Origin: Ochrobactrum sp. CGA5
Lineage (GTDB): Bacteria; Pseudomonadota; Alphaproteobacteria; Rhizobiales; Rhizobiaceae
Assembly: GCF_006345815.1 (NCBI RefSeq)
Contig: NZ_VCIG01000038.1
Span: 558,001 to 622,000 of the forward strand
Direction: 5' to 3'
Length of the DNA: 64,000 nt
The position numbers and the translations under genes are program-made. Positions 26,703 through 36,671 of the stretch are shown here, in pieces. Position 1 is the first letter of the stretch. Each line of letters opens with the position of its first letter. Below the pieces are notes generated by a model. It made no database searches. It was not told the DNA's origin and saw only the letters and a list, made by a program, of their open reading frames with translations.

Positions 26703-27461
26703 ATGACCAACAATCCGCAGCAATCCGTGAAGGCCGCCATGCTGGCAATCGGCGACGAGCTTCTCTCGGGGCGCACAAAGGACAAGAATATCGGGCACCT
26801 TGCCGATGTTCTGACGGCAGCGGGCATTGATCTCAAGGAAGTACGGATTGTTCCGGACGAAGCAATGGCGATTATAGCCGCTCTCAATGCGTTGCGACCC
26901 CATTATGACTATGTTTTCACGTCGGGGGGAATTGGCCCTACCCACGACGATATCACTGCCGATGCAGTTTCCGCTGCCTTTAATGTACCTTGTGTCTATG
27001 ACGAGAAAGCCATGGAGCTGTTGGCGGACAATTATGCAAAACGCGGGCTGGAATTCACCGACTCACGCAAGCGTATGGCGCGCATGCCGCAAGGCTCGGA
27101 GCATATTGCGAACCCGATCTCCGCTGCGCCCGGCTTTCATATTGGCAATGTTTATGTGATGGCAGGGGTGCCTTCGGTCTTTCAGGCAATGCTCGACAAT
27201 GTGCTGCCCACGCTAAAGACCGGACGCAAGCTGATATCAAGATCGGTGCTTTGTCCATTTGGCGAAGGAGTGATCGGCACTCTCCTGACAGAGATTCAAA
27301 AGGAAAACCCCGATACGATCATTGGCTCCTATCCGAAATTCGAGAATGGGCGTTTTAGTACCGAGTTGGTTGTCCGCGGTAGTGATCCCGGGAAAATCGA
27401 TATGGCCATTGATGCTATCGAAAAAATGATCTTGTCTCTGGAAACAGAAGGGGCCGCTTAA
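26703..27461 (+). CDS. CinA/MoaB-like competence-damage domain protein
   Basis: The 252-residue protein contains only the molybdopterin-binding-like domain of CinA (about 10-175), with GDELLSGRTKDKN near residue 18 and TSGGIGPTHDD near 78. The C-terminal nicotinamide-nucleotide amidase domain of full CinA is absent. Members of this short class may act as pyrophosphatases on NAD-derived or other nucleotides; the substrate here is unproven. It is divergent from wrbA and 75 bp ahead of the Usp gene. It starts with ATG. Confidence 0.9.
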   Translation: MTNNPQQSVKAAMLAIGDELLSGRTKDKNIGHLADVLTAAGIDLKEVRIVPDEAMAIIAALNALRPHYDYVFTSGGIGPTHDDITADAVSAAFNVPCVYDEKAMELLADNYAKRGLEFTDSRKRMARMPQGSEHIANPISAAPGFHIGNVYVMAGVPSVFQAMLDNVLPTLKTGRKLISRSVLCPFGEGVIGTLLTEIQKENPDTIIGSYPKFENGRFSTELVVRGSDPGKIDMAIDAIEKMILSLETEGAA

Positions 27462-27536
27462 TCCTTTGCAATCTTTTGTCTGCGCAACTCGTTGCACTAT
27501 ATGCTAAAATAGAAAAAAGTCTAAAGGAGTTCGGTC

Positions 27537-28382
27537 ATGTCCTACAAGACGGTGGTTGCCTATTCTCGCAGTGAATCCGAGTTGAAGCGTGTTGTGTCTG
27601 CCGTTGGACTTCTAAAGCAGAAGGTGCCGGATGTTCATGTGATCGGGCTTTACTCTATTCCTTCGCCCATCGTCTATGCTGACCCGAACGGCTTTATCGA
27701 TCCCGGGATGTTCGAGCTGCACGACAAGCAGCACAAGGAGCTTTCCGAAAGACTTAAACATGTTTTCGAAGATGAAATGCGCCGTCGGGGCATCAACTAT
27801 GAATATCGCGTCACACGTTCGGAAACCGGAACGGCGGCAGACGGCGTGCTAACAACATGCCTTGGAGCAGAGTTGCTGATCGCGGGACAGCCCGACCCTG
27901 ATGATCCGGCAACTAACGACGAGACCGCCGATACGATCGTTTTCAATTCGAGTTGTCCCGTTTTGCTGGTTCCCTATGCACCAGTGTTGCCGATGGTTTC
28001 GCTCGATCGCATTGTCGTCGCCTTTAACGGCAAACGGGAAGCAGCCCGGGCAGCTTTCGATGCACTACCCTTGATGAAACACGCGGACAAAACAGAAATC
28101 GTATGGGTCGATCCGCCGGAAATAGAAGGTGAGGATCAGGCTTTAGCCAGCCATGATATTGCGGAGTCGATATCGAGGCACGGCATTAACGTAACCCCTA
28201 CGGTCATTGCATCCAATGGACGCTATGTACAGGAGGCGTTGCGGGAACATATCATCGCGGAACGCGCCGATCTTCTGGTGATGGGGGCTTATAGTCATTC
28301 ACGGCTGAGAGAACTGGTCTTTGGCGGCGTGACGCGATCCATGCTGAACGAACTTCCGATTCTCACGCTTTTCTCGCGCTAG
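27537..28382 (+). CDS. Universal stress protein, two tandem Usp domains
   Basis: The 281-residue cytoplasmic protein has two UspA-like domains (about 1-150 and 155-281). The second keeps an ATP-binding-type signature, LVMGAYSHSRLRELVFGG followed by TRSML; the first is degenerate at this site. Such proteins protect cells in starvation or oxidative stress by an incompletely known mechanism. The ATG follows AAAGGAG by a few bases. No EcfG motif is seen in the 75-bp upstream gap, so control is not evident from sequence. Confidence 0.9.
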   Translation: MSYKTVVAYSRSESELKRVVSAVGLLKQKVPDVHVIGLYSIPSPIVYADPNGFIDPGMFELHDKQHKELSERLKHVFEDEMRRRGINYEYRVTRSETGTAADGVLTTCLGAELLIAGQPDPDDPATNDETADTIVFNSSCPVLLVPYAPVLPMVSLDRIVVAFNGKREAARAAFDALPLMKHADKTEIVWVDPPEIEGEDQALASHDIAESISRHGINVTPTVIASNGRYVQEALREHIIAERADLLVMGAYSHSRLRELVFGGVTRSMLNELPILTLFSR

Positions 28383-28471
28383 AACACCTGTTTGAAGGCA
28401 GTTTGATCCGGGAACTGGCATCTGACGACACGACACGCTTGCAAGAACACCATTTTTGCGGTTATCAGCAT

Positions 28472-28503
28472 CACCCGGCGCTGATGTGCCGGGTGGAGAG
28501 CCT
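28472..28503 (+). terminator. Probable terminator after the universal stress protein gene
   Basis: CACCCGGC pairs with GCCGGGTG (8 bp, 8-nt loop) about 90 bp after the stop, followed by GAGAGCCTTTTCC. The T-run is offset, so confidence is moderate. Confidence 0.45.
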
Positions 28504-28654
28504 TTTCCTCCCCCCGCTGCCCACGAGAAACGGGCGCGGATGAAGAAAAGCTGCAGATCCTGACATTTATAGCGCTTGGCAATCCGTCATAGCGCATTTT
28601 TGGTTTCTAAAGGTCCGGAGAACAAACTCCTGGATCGATCCACGGAGCGTTTCG

Positions 28655-29152
28655 ATGTCCTTGCCAGATAAAGCCTTTCCCGTTTCTTGGGATCAGTTCC
28701 ACCGCGATGCCCGCGCCCTCGCTTGGCGCATCGCTGGCATGAATCGTGATTGGCATGCAATTGTCGCCATTACGCGCGGCGGTCTGGTTCCCGCTGCCAT
28801 CGTTTGCCGCGAACTCGGTATCCGTCTCATCGAAACCGTCTGCATCGCCTCCTATCATGATTACACCTCACAGGGTGATATGCAGATCCTCAAGGGCGTG
28901 AGCGAAACGCTGCTGGAAAACGGCGGCGAAGGCGTCATCGTCGTTGACGACCTGACCGACACCGGCAAGACCGCAGCGATCGTGCGCGAAATGATGCCAA
29001 AGGCCCATTTTGCAACGGTCTATGCGAAGCCGAAAGGCCGACCGCTGATCGATACCTTCGTAACAGAAGTATCTCAGGACACCTGGATTTATTTCCCATG
29101 GGATATGGGCTTCACTTATCAGGAGCCGATTGCTGGCGGAAAGCGCGGCTGA
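28655..29152 (+). CDS. gpt: Xanthine (guanine) phosphoribosyltransferase
   Basis: Gpt salvages xanthine and guanine to their 5'-monophosphates using PRPP. The 165-residue protein has the PRPP-binding loop [14 protein letters not shown] near residue 92 and an N-terminal [10 protein letters not shown] segment, both typical of the family, and is close to the E. coli length. It lies between the Usp and Nudix genes and is probably a single-gene transcript, ended by the hairpin pair at 29263-29310. Confidence 0.95.
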   Translation: MSLPDKAFPVSWDQFHRDARALAWRIAGMNRDWHAIVAITRGGLVPAAIVCRELGIRLIETVCIASYHDYTSQGDMQILKGVSETLLENGGEGVIVVDDLTDTGKTAAIVREMMPKAHFATVYAKPKGRPLIDTFVTEVSQDTWIYFPWDMGFTYQEPIAGGKRG

Positions 29153-29262
29153 CACGCTTCCCGATTCCGTGGAGTGGCTTAACCGATAGAGCTTCACGGT
29201 CGGAACCGATGCGAATTCAGTTTCCGCCCAATCAAAACGCTGCGAAACGAAAGCAAATGAAT

Positions 29263-29310
29263 GCGATTGCGGTGATATTTCCGCCGCAATCGCGCTTTAA
29301 AGAAAGCGCA
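29263..29310 (+). terminator. Overlapping hairpins, probable gpt terminator
   Basis: GCGATTGCGG pairs with CCGCAATCGC (10 bp, 11-nt loop). A second hairpin GCGCTTT/AAAGCGC (29292-29309) overlaps its 3' edge, so the two are mutually exclusive at one base pair. The T-run is short. Confidence 0.55.
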
Positions 29311-29489
29311 CTCAAAATAACACCGATGAAATGTGGGTAGCCTTCTTAACGGGGCCATTCCACCCCATGATTTTAGTAATGCCTTTAAAATAAAAGATTT
29401 TTTCTATTTTTCCGAAGGTCTGCTGCCTAACTAATCAGTTGTTATTTTGGTGAATCGGATCATGCTATTGAAAAAAGGGAACTTTCGCG

Positions 29490-29978
29490 GTGAAGTCGCA
29501 GACCAAACAACTTATTGCAACCGAAAAGCGTATTTTGACGCCTTCAGGTCGTTTGCAGCAAGTTGCGGCGCTGGTTTATCGTCGCGACATGGGCGCTCTT
29601 AAGGTCCTTGTCATCACCAGTCGCGGTACAGGTCGTTGGATCATCCCCAAGGGCTGGCCGCAAGTTGGTCGTACGCTGGCAGAAACAGCGCTTCGTGAAG
29701 CATATGAAGAAGCCGGCATTCGTGGCGAGGTATCTCCCGTACCGATCGGCAGTTTTTGCTATTGTAAGACAGATCTTCCGCCTGAACGCATAAACCAGTT
29801 CACGGCAGCAGTATTCGCGGTTCAGTTCACCGCGCAGGAGAAAGACTGGCCTGAACGCGATCAGCGCATAAGCGAATGGGTTTCGCCACAGGAGGCGGCC
29901 AATCGTGTCGAAGAGACAGAGTTGAAACACATATTGAACCAGTTTGGTGATTCGGGAGTTGCTGCGGCTGCCGAATAG
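29490..29978 (+). CDS. Nudix hydrolase
   Basis: The 162-residue protein contains a complete Nudix box (G-x5-E-x7-REUxEExGU) at about residues 66-88: GRTLAETALREAYEEAG. It is preceded by a WIIPKGWP segment, which resembles diphosphoinositol/diadenosine polyphosphate hydrolases. It would hydrolyse a nucleoside diphosphate linked to another group; the exact substrate is unknown. The start is GTG, with AAAGGGA 9 nt upstream; no in-frame ATG is available. It precedes the long nrdJ leader. Confidence 0.88.
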   Translation: MKSQTKQLIATEKRILTPSGRLQQVAALVYRRDMGALKVLVITSRGTGRWIIPKGWPQVGRTLAETALREAYEEAGIRGEVSPVPIGSFCYCKTDLPPERINQFTAAVFAVQFTAQEKDWPERDQRISEWVSPQEAANRVEETELKHILNQFGDSGVAAAAE

Positions 29979-30153
29979 GCAGCTTGAGGGCTAAGATCAC
30001 AACATTTACCCCGGATGGCGATCGCTTGACAGGGATTTCCCCTTTCTTGCGCGCACCATGACGAACTTACCCCTCAATCTGCCATTAAAGGCAGGTTTCC
30101 CGGCTCCCAATTCCTGTAGCCAGCTTTGTTCGTAAAAGTGTCGCTTCTCCCCG

Positions 30154-30162
30154 TTATCCACA
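30154..30162 (+). promoter_or_regulatory. Consensus DnaA box
   Basis: TTATCCACA is identical to the strong DnaA binding consensus. It lies 553 bp upstream of nrdJ. A single 9-mer can occur by chance, but ribonucleotide reductase promoters of E. coli are known DnaA targets. Confidence 0.4.
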
Positions 30163-30436
30163 TTCACCCAAAGTTGTTACGCACAATATCTAGATGTTGG
30201 AGCACTGCAGCAAACCATTGCTTGACGGTAGCAGCCGAGTCGTTTTTTATGAAGTTATCGTTGCGTAAGTAGCGTGATCAGATGCTGTAATCTGCCGGTC
30301 TTTTTTCGGTCAAGTTGAGTATCCAACGAGCGTGGCGCTTAAAGGTGCAATTTTCGCTCGGTGTTTCTCTGCGCCCAAAATCTGGGCCCGCCGGCCTCTG
30401 GATAAGCAGATATAGCGTCGAACGGAAATAGCGTTA

Positions 30437-30452
30437 ACACTAGATTTAGTAT
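30437..30452 (+). promoter_or_regulatory. NrdR-type box upstream of nrdJ
   Basis: ACACTAGATTTAGTAT matches 13 of 16 positions of the NrdR consensus ACACTATATATAGTGT. NrdR is the dATP/ATP-sensing repressor of ribonucleotide reductase genes. Confidence 0.55.
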
Positions 30453-30683
30453 TTGCGCCCATGCTTCTTACAAGATAAGGTGTTTTTGTTCTGCTGATTT
30501 TAAACTGCGATAGTGCCAGCAAGGTTGCAATCGAGCTCCCCTGAGGCGTTTTCTCGTGGCCTTAGATGAAGCGGAGGCGAGTTTCCGGGAGTTCTCTCCC
30601 CAACAAGCCGCTCCTCCTTGCTGAAGAGCCGCTTTGACAGAGACGCGATACAAACAGGCTGTGGCTGAAAACCGTCACTAGAG

Positions 30684-30699
30684 CTACTATATATAGAAC
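30684..30699 (+). promoter_or_regulatory. NrdR-type box adjacent to nrdJ start
   Basis: The core CTATATATAG is identical to the consensus core, although flanks differ (11 of 16 overall). It sits 15 bp before the nrdJ start codon, where a bound repressor could block transcription or initiation. Confidence 0.55.
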
Positions 30700-30714
30700 G
30701 TTTGGATGGGACAG

Positions 30715-33700
30715 ATGAAAATCGAACGCCGTTTCACGAAAGAGAATCAGTCGGCCTATGCGGACATCGCGTTCCGGACTGCGACAAGCGAAATCAAGAA
30801 TCCCGACGGTTCCGTTGTATTCCGTCTCGAAAATATCAATGTGCCTGCGCAGTTCAGCCAGGTTGCCGCTGACATCCTCGCGCAGAAGTATTTCCGCAAG
30901 GCTGGTGTCCCCGCACAACTTAAGAAGGTCGAGGAAAACGACGTTCCTTCATGGTTGTGGCGCTCTGTCGCCGATGAGGAAGCACTTGCCAAGCTGCCGG
31001 AAAACGAACGCTATGGCTCCGAAATGGACGCCTGTCAGGTTTTTGACCGTCTCGCTGGAACCTGGACCTACTGGGGTTGGAAGGGCGGCTATTTCGCGTC
31101 TGAGGAAGACGCTCTCGCTTTCCGCGACGAGCTTGCATACATGCTCGCAACGCAGCGCGTGGCTCCTAACAGCCCACAATGGTTCAATACCGGCCTGCAC
31201 TGGGCCTACGGCATCGACGGCCCCGGCCAAGGCCATTTTTATGTTGACTGGCAGACTGGCAAATTGACCAAGTCCAAGTCGGCGTATGAACATCCACAGC
31301 CGCACGCCTGTTTTATCCAGTCTGTTGGCGACGACCTCGTCAATGAAGGCGGCATCATGGATCTGTGGGTCCGCGAAGCACGTCTGTTCAAGTATGGCTC
31401 CGGCACAGGTTCCAATTTCTCGTATCTGCGCGGTGAAGGCGAAAAGCTTTCCGGTGGCGGCAAGTCTTCGGGTCTGATGAGCTTCCTCAAGATTGGCGAC
31501 CGTGCTGCAGGCGCAATCAAGTCGGGCGGCACGACCCGCCGCGCCGCCAAGATGGTTGTGGTCGACATTGATCATCCGGATATTGAGGAATATATCGACT
31601 GGAAGGTGAAGGAAGAGCAGAAGGTCGCTTCGCTTGTTACCGGCTCCAAGATTGTCAAACAGCATTTGACCGCCATTATGAAGGCTTGCGTCAACTGCGA
31701 AGCGGATAATGACGATTGCTTTGACCCCACGAAAAACCCTGCCCTGAAGCGCGAAATAAAAGCCGCAAAAAAGAATCAGGTTCCAGAAAACTACGTCAAG
31801 CGCGTGATCCAGTTTGCACGGCAGGGCTACACCGACATTCAGTTCAAGACCTATGACACGGATTGGGATTCGGAGGCCTATCTCACTGTTTCGGGCCAGA
31901 ACTCAAACAACTCCGTTTCGCTGAAGGACGAATTTTTGCGTGCTGTCGAAAATGATGGCGACTGGAACCTGACGGCTCGTCGCGACGGTCGCGTCATGAA
32001 GACGTTGAAGGCACGCGATTTATGGGAAAAGATCGGTTATGCTGCCTGGGCGTCCGCCGATCCTGGCCTGCATTACAACACGACCATGAACGACTGGCAT
32101 ACCTGCCCGACGGCAGGTCCAATCCGTGCCTCCAATCCGTGCTCGGAATATATGTTCCTTGACGATACAGCCTGCAATCTGGCGTCCATCAATCTGCTCA
32201 CCTATCGCAACAAGGACGGTTCGTTCGATATTGCTGCTTATGAGCACACGGCGCGCCTGTGGACCATCGTTCTCGAAATCTCGGTGATGATGGCGCAGTT
32301 CCCTTCAAAGGAAATCGCCCGTCTCTCTTATGAATACCGTACGCTCGGCCTCGGCTATGCCAATATTGGTGGCCTGCTGATGACCTCCGGCATTCCGTAT
32401 GATTCCGACGAAGGCCGTGCGATCTGCGGCGCGCTGACGGCGATCATGACCGGTGTGGCCTATGCAACCTCTGCCGAAATGGCAAAGGAACTCGGGACCT
32501 TCCCAAGCTATGAGCCGAATGCCGCGCATATGCTGCGTGTCATTCGCAATCACCGCCTAGCTGCCCATGGCGAGACCGCTGGTTATGAGGGGCTCGCTGT
32601 CAATCCAGTGGCATTGATTGCTGAGGATTGCCCTGATCAGAATCTGATTACCCATGCTCGCGCAGCCTGGGACAAGGCGCTGGAGCTTGGCGAAAAGCAC
32701 GGCTACCGTAACGCACAGGCGACCGTCATCGCGCCGACCGGCACGATCGGCCTCGTCATGGATTGCGACACGACCGGTATCGAGCCTGACTTTGCACTGG
32801 TGAAGTTCAAAAAGCTGGCTGGTGGCGGCTACTTCAAGATCATCAACCGCGCCGTACCGGAAGCACTCCGCACACTCGGCTATTCGGAAAGCCAGATAGC
32901 CGAAATCGAAGCCTATGCCGTCGGCCATGGCAACATCAATCAGGCACCGGGCGTCAACCCCTCGTCGTTGAAGTCCAAAGGCTTCACCGATGAGAAGATC
33001 GAAGCCCTGAATGCTGCTCTCATAAGCGCATTCGATATCAAGTTCGCTTTCAACAAGTGGACACTGGGCGAAGACTTCTGCAAGGACGTGCTGAAGCTCA
33101 CCGATGAGCAGTTGAATGATTTCTCGTTCGAGATGCTCCCAGCGCTGGGCTTTGCCAAAAAGGATATCGAAGCTGCCAACATCCACGTTTGCGGCGCGAT
33201 GACCCTCGAAGGTGCTCCTTTCCTCAAAGAAGAGCATTATGCCGTATTCGATTGCGCCAATCCGTGCGGTAAGATCGGTAAGCGTTATCTCTCGGTGGAT
33301 AGCCACATCCGAATGATGGCTGCCGCACAGCCGTTCATTTCGGGCGCGATTTCCAAGACGATCAACATGCCGAACGACGCAACGGTCGAGGATTGCAAGG
33401 ACGCATACATGCTGTCCTGGAAGCTGGCCCTCAAGGCCAACGCGCTTTATCGTGACGGTTCTAAGCTTTCGCAGCCCCTTAATGCTGCCCTCATCACGGA
33501 TGATGAGGACGAAGACGATGCGGTCGAGGCCCTGATCGAAGCACCGGCAGCAGCCCGCGCTGTTCAGGTTACGGAGCGGATCGTCGAGAAAGTTGTCGAA
33601 AAGATCGTGCATGAGCGTGAAAAGCTGCCGAATCGTCGTCAGGGCTATACCCAGAAGGCAGTCGTCGGTGGACACAAGGTATATCTGCGCACCGGTGAAT

Positions 33701-34491
33701 TCGGTGATGGACGCCTTGGGGAAATCTTCATTGACATGCACAAGGAAGGTGCGGCTTTCCGCGCAATGATGAACAATTTCGCCATCGCGGTATCGCTCGG
33801 CCTGCAGTACGGCGTACCGCTTGAAGAATATGTGGAAGCCTTCACTTTCACGAAGTTCGAACCGGCTGGCATGGTCATCGGTAATGATGCCATCAAGACC
33901 GCAACGTCGATCATCGACTATGTCTTCCGCGAACTTGCAGTATCCTATCTTGGCCGCAATGACCTCGCCCACGTCGATACAAGCGATTTCGGCAATACTG
34001 CACTTGGCAAAGGCATAAAGGAAGGTAAGACCAATTTGGTCTCGACTGGCTGGACACGCGGCTATAAGCCGACGCTGGTGACGAACTCGGGTAGCGAAGC
34101 CAAAGGATCAACGAGTTCCGCTCCGCAGGCTTCCAATGTCACAACCTTGAAGTCGACAACGCAGACAGGCAGTCGCCCGGCGGCACTCGGCCTCGTGACC
34201 GATGGTGCGACGGCCTTCAAGCGTGAGTTCGAAGAACAGGCAGCACCTGCACAACAGCAGGAAAGCACCTCGGCAACTGAACTCTTTTCCGACAAGGCTG
34301 CTGCAGATGCTGCCTCTGCCCGTGCGGAAAGTGCAAACGCTGCCAAGAAGCTGGAAGCTGATCGCCGCATCAAGTCGATGATGCAGGGCTATACGGGTGA
34401 TAGCTGCACCGAGTGCCAGAACTTCACCATGGTGCGCAACGGCACCTGCCTGAAGTGCGACACGTGCGGTGCAACAAGCGGCTGCAGTTAA
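30715..34491 (+). CDS. nrdJ: Vitamin B12-dependent ribonucleotide reductase (class II)
   Basis: NrdJ reduces ribonucleotides to deoxyribonucleotides using adenosylcobalamin to generate the radical, and works with or without oxygen. The 1258-residue length fits the long rhizobial form. Visible blocks are [15 protein letters not shown] near residue 150, the NPCSEY motif near 475 with CNLASINLL after it, and [20 protein letters not shown] near 680. A long C-terminal extension ends in a cysteine-rich tail ([15 protein letters not shown]) that probably serves as zinc or redox site. The second ATG is used because the family starts there. NrdR-type boxes lie upstream, a terminator downstream. Confidence 0.97.
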   Translation: MKIERRFTKENQSAYADIAFRTATSEIKNPDGSVVFRLENINVPAQFSQVAADILAQKYFRKAGVPAQLKKVEENDVPSWLWRSVADEEALAKLPENERYGSEMDACQVFDRLAGTWTYWGWKGGYFASEEDALAFRDELAYMLATQRVAPNSPQWFNTGLHWAYGIDGPGQGHFYVDWQTGKLTKSKSAYEHPQPHACFIQSVGDDLVNEGGIMDLWVREARLFKYGSGTGSNFSYLRGEGEKLSGGGKSSGLMSFLKIGDRAAGAIKSGGTTRRAAKMVVVDIDHPDIEEYIDWKVKEEQKVASLVTGSKIVKQHLTAIMKACVNCEADNDDCFDPTKNPALKREIKAAKKNQVPENYVKRVIQFARQGYTDIQFKTYDTDWDSEAYLTVSGQNSNNSVSLKDEFLRAVENDGDWNLTARRDGRVMKTLKARDLWEKIGYAAWASADPGLHYNTTMNDWHTCPTAGPIRASNPCSEYMFLDDTACNLASINLLTYRNKDGSFDIAAYEHTARLWTIVLEISVMMAQFPSKEIARLSYEYRTLGLGYANIGGLLMTSGIPYDSDEGRAICGALTAIMTGVAYATSAEMAKELGTFPSYEPNAAHMLRVIRNHRLAAHGETAGYEGLAVNPVALIAEDCPDQNLITHARAAWDKALELGEKHGYRNAQATVIAPTGTIGLVMDCDTTGIEPDFALVKFKKLAGGGYFKIINRAVPEALRTLGYSESQIAEIEAYAVGHGNINQAPGVNPSSLKSKGFTDEKIEALNAALISAFDIKFAFNKWTLGEDFCKDVLKLTDEQLNDFSFEMLPALGFAKKDIEAANIHVCGAMTLEGAPFLKEEHYAVFDCANPCGKIGKRYLSVDSHIRMMAAAQPFISGAISKTINMPNDATVEDCKDAYMLSWKLALKANALYRDGSKLSQPLNAALITDDEDEDDAVEALIEAPAAARAVQVTERIVEKVVEKIVHEREKLPNRRQGYTQKAVVGGHKVYLRTGEFGDGRLGEIFIDMHKEGAAFRAMMNNFAIAVSLGLQYGVPLEEYVEAFTFTKFEPAGMVIGNDAIKTATSIIDYVFRELAVSYLGRNDLAHVDTSDFGNTALGKGIKEGKTNLVSTGWTRGYKPTLVTNSGSEAKGSTSSAPQASNVTTLKSTTQTGSRPAALGLVTDGATAFKREFEEQAAPAQQQESTSATELFSDKAAADAASARAESANAAKKLEADRRIKSMMQGYTGDSCTECQNFTMVRNGTCLKCDTCGATSGCS

Positions 34492-34518
34492 GTTTAGTTC
34501 GCTGAAATGCAATAAAAG

Positions 34519-34546
34519 AAGGCCCGCTTCTGGCGGGCCTTTTTGT
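34519..34546 (+). terminator. nrdJ terminator
   Basis: AAGGCCCGC pairs with GCGGGCCTT (9 bp, 5-nt loop), followed by TTTTTG. Confidence 0.9.
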
Positions 34547-34620
34547 ATAATAGGCTTTCTTGAAGAAGAATTGCGAACCACACATAATTTTTCAGTAAAA
34601 TATACAATTTAATTAATTTC

Positions 34621-34645
34621 GGAACGAAGCGACTGTCTCCGCGTT
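34621..34645 (+). promoter_or_regulatory. EcfG (general stress sigma factor) promoter
   Basis: GGAAC, then exactly 16 nt, then CGTT: a full match to the EcfG consensus, 36 bp before the start codon of the exported PRC-barrel-type protein. The distance suits a short leader transcript. Confidence 0.78.
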
Positions 34646-34680
34646 CAATCTAAGCAACCGAACGTATAAAGGAGATAGTT

Positions 34681-35271
34681 ATGTTCAGGACTAAACTTCT
34701 GACGACGACGTGTGCATTGCTGATTGGCGGCGCAGCTTATGCTCAGACGGCGGCTCCCGCGCCCGCGCCTGCTGAGCCACCGGCTGCGGCAGAGGAAATG
34801 CCGGTTTCGTCCAAGGACATGTTCGGCAATCCTACATCGGGTGAAGCCAACAAGGTCGGTTTTCTGGAACCTAAAGAAGGCCAGATTCTCATCTCTTCTT
34901 TCATTGGACAAAGTGTCTATGAAAGCGATGCGGCCGATGCCCAGACTGTCGGTAAACTGAATGACCTCATCGCCAGCCCCGAAGGGGAGATTGAGGCCGC
35001 AGTGATCGGCGTAGGCGGCTTTCTCGGTATCGGCGAGAAGGACGTTGCCGTAAGCCCAGATCAGTTGCAGCTCGCAACTCGCAGCGATGGTGAAAAATGG
35101 CTATTCATTAAGGCAACCAAACAGCAATTGACTGATGCACCTGCGTTTGACCGCTCAAAGTTTTTTGCTAATGGTGTGGCCGATCCTTCAGCGGCAAACA
35201 AGACCAATGCTACAGCCCCAGAAGCGCCAGCAAGCGACACAGCCCCCACAACTCCGCCTGCAGCACAGTAA
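34681..35271 (+). CDS. Exported PRC-barrel-type protein
   Basis: The 196-residue protein has a signal peptide (residues 1-21, cleavage after AYA) followed by a Pro/Ala-rich stretch. A central domain (about 65-150: ISSFIGQSVYESDAADAQTVGKL, AVIGVGGFLGIGEKDVAV) matches the PRC-barrel pattern of two strands plus a conserved GVGGFLGIG. The C-terminal tail is rich in Ala, Pro and Thr. Function is unknown; a periplasmic or envelope role is inferred. An EcfG promoter lies 36 bp upstream and GGAGATAGTT supplies a ribosome site, so stress induction is likely. A terminator follows. Confidence 0.85.
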   Translation: MFRTKLLTTTCALLIGGAAYAQTAAPAPAPAEPPAAAEEMPVSSKDMFGNPTSGEANKVGFLEPKEGQILISSFIGQSVYESDAADAQTVGKLNDLIASPEGEIEAAVIGVGGFLGIGEKDVAVSPDQLQLATRSDGEKWLFIKATKQQLTDAPAFDRSKFFANGVADPSAANKTNATAPEAPASDTAPTTPPAAQ

Positions 35272-35302
35272 TATCGTCAAGATTCTTGCCATAACAAGTT
35301 TA

Positions 35303-35328
35303 CCCCGGCCTTCCTGGCCGGGGCTTTA
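35303..35328 (+). terminator. Terminator after the PRC-barrel-type gene
   Basis: CCCCGGCC pairs with GGCCGGGG (8 bp, 5-nt loop), followed by CTTTAA. Confidence 0.85.
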
Positions 35329-35435
35329 ATGCAAATCGCATTTGTCGCCGTTAAAATCTTCATACGTTCGCCGTAATTCCCGATAGAAAGCAATACAGAT
35401 ATCGCAGTGCAACGCCTAAAACTCAGGATAGTCTA

Positions 35436-36671
35436 TTGTCAGAATTTCTTGTTGCTCATCCTTGGGCGGAAACGCTTATTGCGCTCGGAGGGTTATTTCT
35501 TTCAGCATTCATTGCAAACTTTCTAATCAAGGCAATCTTGCTCAAACTGCTTGATCGTATTGTCCAGAAGACATTATTCGGGCAGGACGAGGAGCTTAAG
35601 AAACACAGTGTTATCAGCCGCCTTGCCAACATCGTTCCAGCCTTGATCATTTCATCCGGAATCATGGCCGTGCCGGGCCTTCCTGATGGTGGGATCACCG
35701 TAATCCGAAATGTGGCGATAGCCTTTATCATTCTGACGCTAGCTCTGGCGATTAACGCTGTGTTTGGACTTGTCGACACGCTCTATCACCGCCGGCCAGA
35801 AGCGAGATACCGCCCCATGAAGGGCTATATCCAGGTCGCCAAGCTGGCGGTCTATATCATTGCGACCGTTCTTATCATCGCGACATTGCTGGACAAGTCG
35901 CCGGTTATTCTTCTTTCAGGTGTCGGCGCCATGGCCGCCGTCCTTATACTGGTCTTTCAGGATACGTTGCTTTCACTGGTTGCCAGTATGCAGATCGCCT
36001 CTTCCAACATGGTGCGCGTCGGCGACTGGATCGAAATGAAGAACCTCGATGCCAATGGCGATGTCACGGAAATCGCGCTCTACACCGTCAAGGTCCAGAA
36101 CTTTGACAACACAATCACAACAATTCCGATCCGCAAACTCATCACAGAGCCGATGAAGAACTATCGCGGAATGCAGGAATCCGGTGGGCGTCGTATCAAG
36201 CGCGCGCTCTATATAGATCAGAACACGATCCGTTTTCTGTCTGATGAGGAGCGAACCAGACTCGGCACGGTTGATTGGTTGGCGGACTATCTGCCAAAGA
36301 AGGCCAAAGAAATCGCTGAATGGAACCAGAAGCTCGGTGACCGCGCCAAAAATCCGATCAATAAGCGGCAGTTTACCAATATCGGTACGTTTCGAGCCTA
36401 TGTGGACAATTATCTGCGCAATCACCCCGGTATACACAAAGGCATGACATTGCTGGTACGCCAGATGGACCCTACCCCCGAAGGTCTGCCACTCGAAATA
36501 TACTGCTTCACAAACACGACCGTGTGGGCAGCATTCGAACAAATCCAGTCGGATATTTTTGACCATCTTTATGCGGTTCTACCGGCATTCGGCCTCGGTG
36601 CTTTTCAGAATCCGAGCGGCAATGACTTTCGTAAGCTGAACTTCAACGCGCCTGTCGGACAGTTTCAATAA
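35436..36671 (+). CDS. YbdG-like mechanosensitive channel protein (MscS superfamily)
   Basis: The 411-residue protein resembles E. coli YbdG in length and in its long cytoplasmic C-terminus (NIGTFRAYVDNYLRNHP, DPTPEGLPLEIYCFTNTTVW, IQSDIFDHLYAVLPAFGL). It has about five membrane helices (about 12-33, 60-78, 85-105, 130-150, 155-175) and a pore-like VFQDTLLSLVASMQI segment. Such channels open under strong osmotic stress. The start is TTG with AGGA about 9 nt upstream. Its 3' end overlaps by 29 bp the convergent tail of the broken serine hydrolase gene. Confidence 0.92.
   Translation: MSEFLVAHPWAETLIALGGLFLSAFIANFLIKAILLKLLDRIVQKTLFGQDEELKKHSVISRLANIVPALIISSGIMAVPGLPDGGITVIRNVAIAFIILTLALAINAVFGLVDTLYHRRPEARYRPMKGYIQVAKLAVYIIATVLIIATLLDKSPVILLSGVGAMAAVLILVFQDTLLSLVASMQIASSNMVRVGDWIEMKNLDANGDVTEIALYTVKVQNFDNTITTIPIRKLITEPMKNYRGMQESGGRRIKRALYIDQNTIRFLSDEERTRLGTVDWLADYLPKKAKEIAEWNQKLGDRAKNPINKRQFTNIGTFRAYVDNYLRNHPGIHKGMTLLVRQMDPTPEGLPLEIYCFTNTTVWAAFEQIQSDIFDHLYAVLPAFGLGAFQNPSGNDFRKLNFNAPVGQFQ

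Larger units (their letters stand above)
29979..30683. other. Long leader region of nrdJ
   Basis: These 705 bp contain no ORF I can support. They hold a perfect DnaA box (30154-30162), a second near-match (30397-30405, minus strand), a NrdR-type box (30437-30452), and several weak hairpins. The region also has no match to the B12-box of cobalamin riboswitches. Confidence 0.5.

Noticed and set aside
29979..30714. Possible cobalamin riboswitch ahead of nrdJ
   Set aside because: I looked for the conserved B12-box (GCCACTG-type) and the core GGGAA and CAGGAGACC segments and found none.
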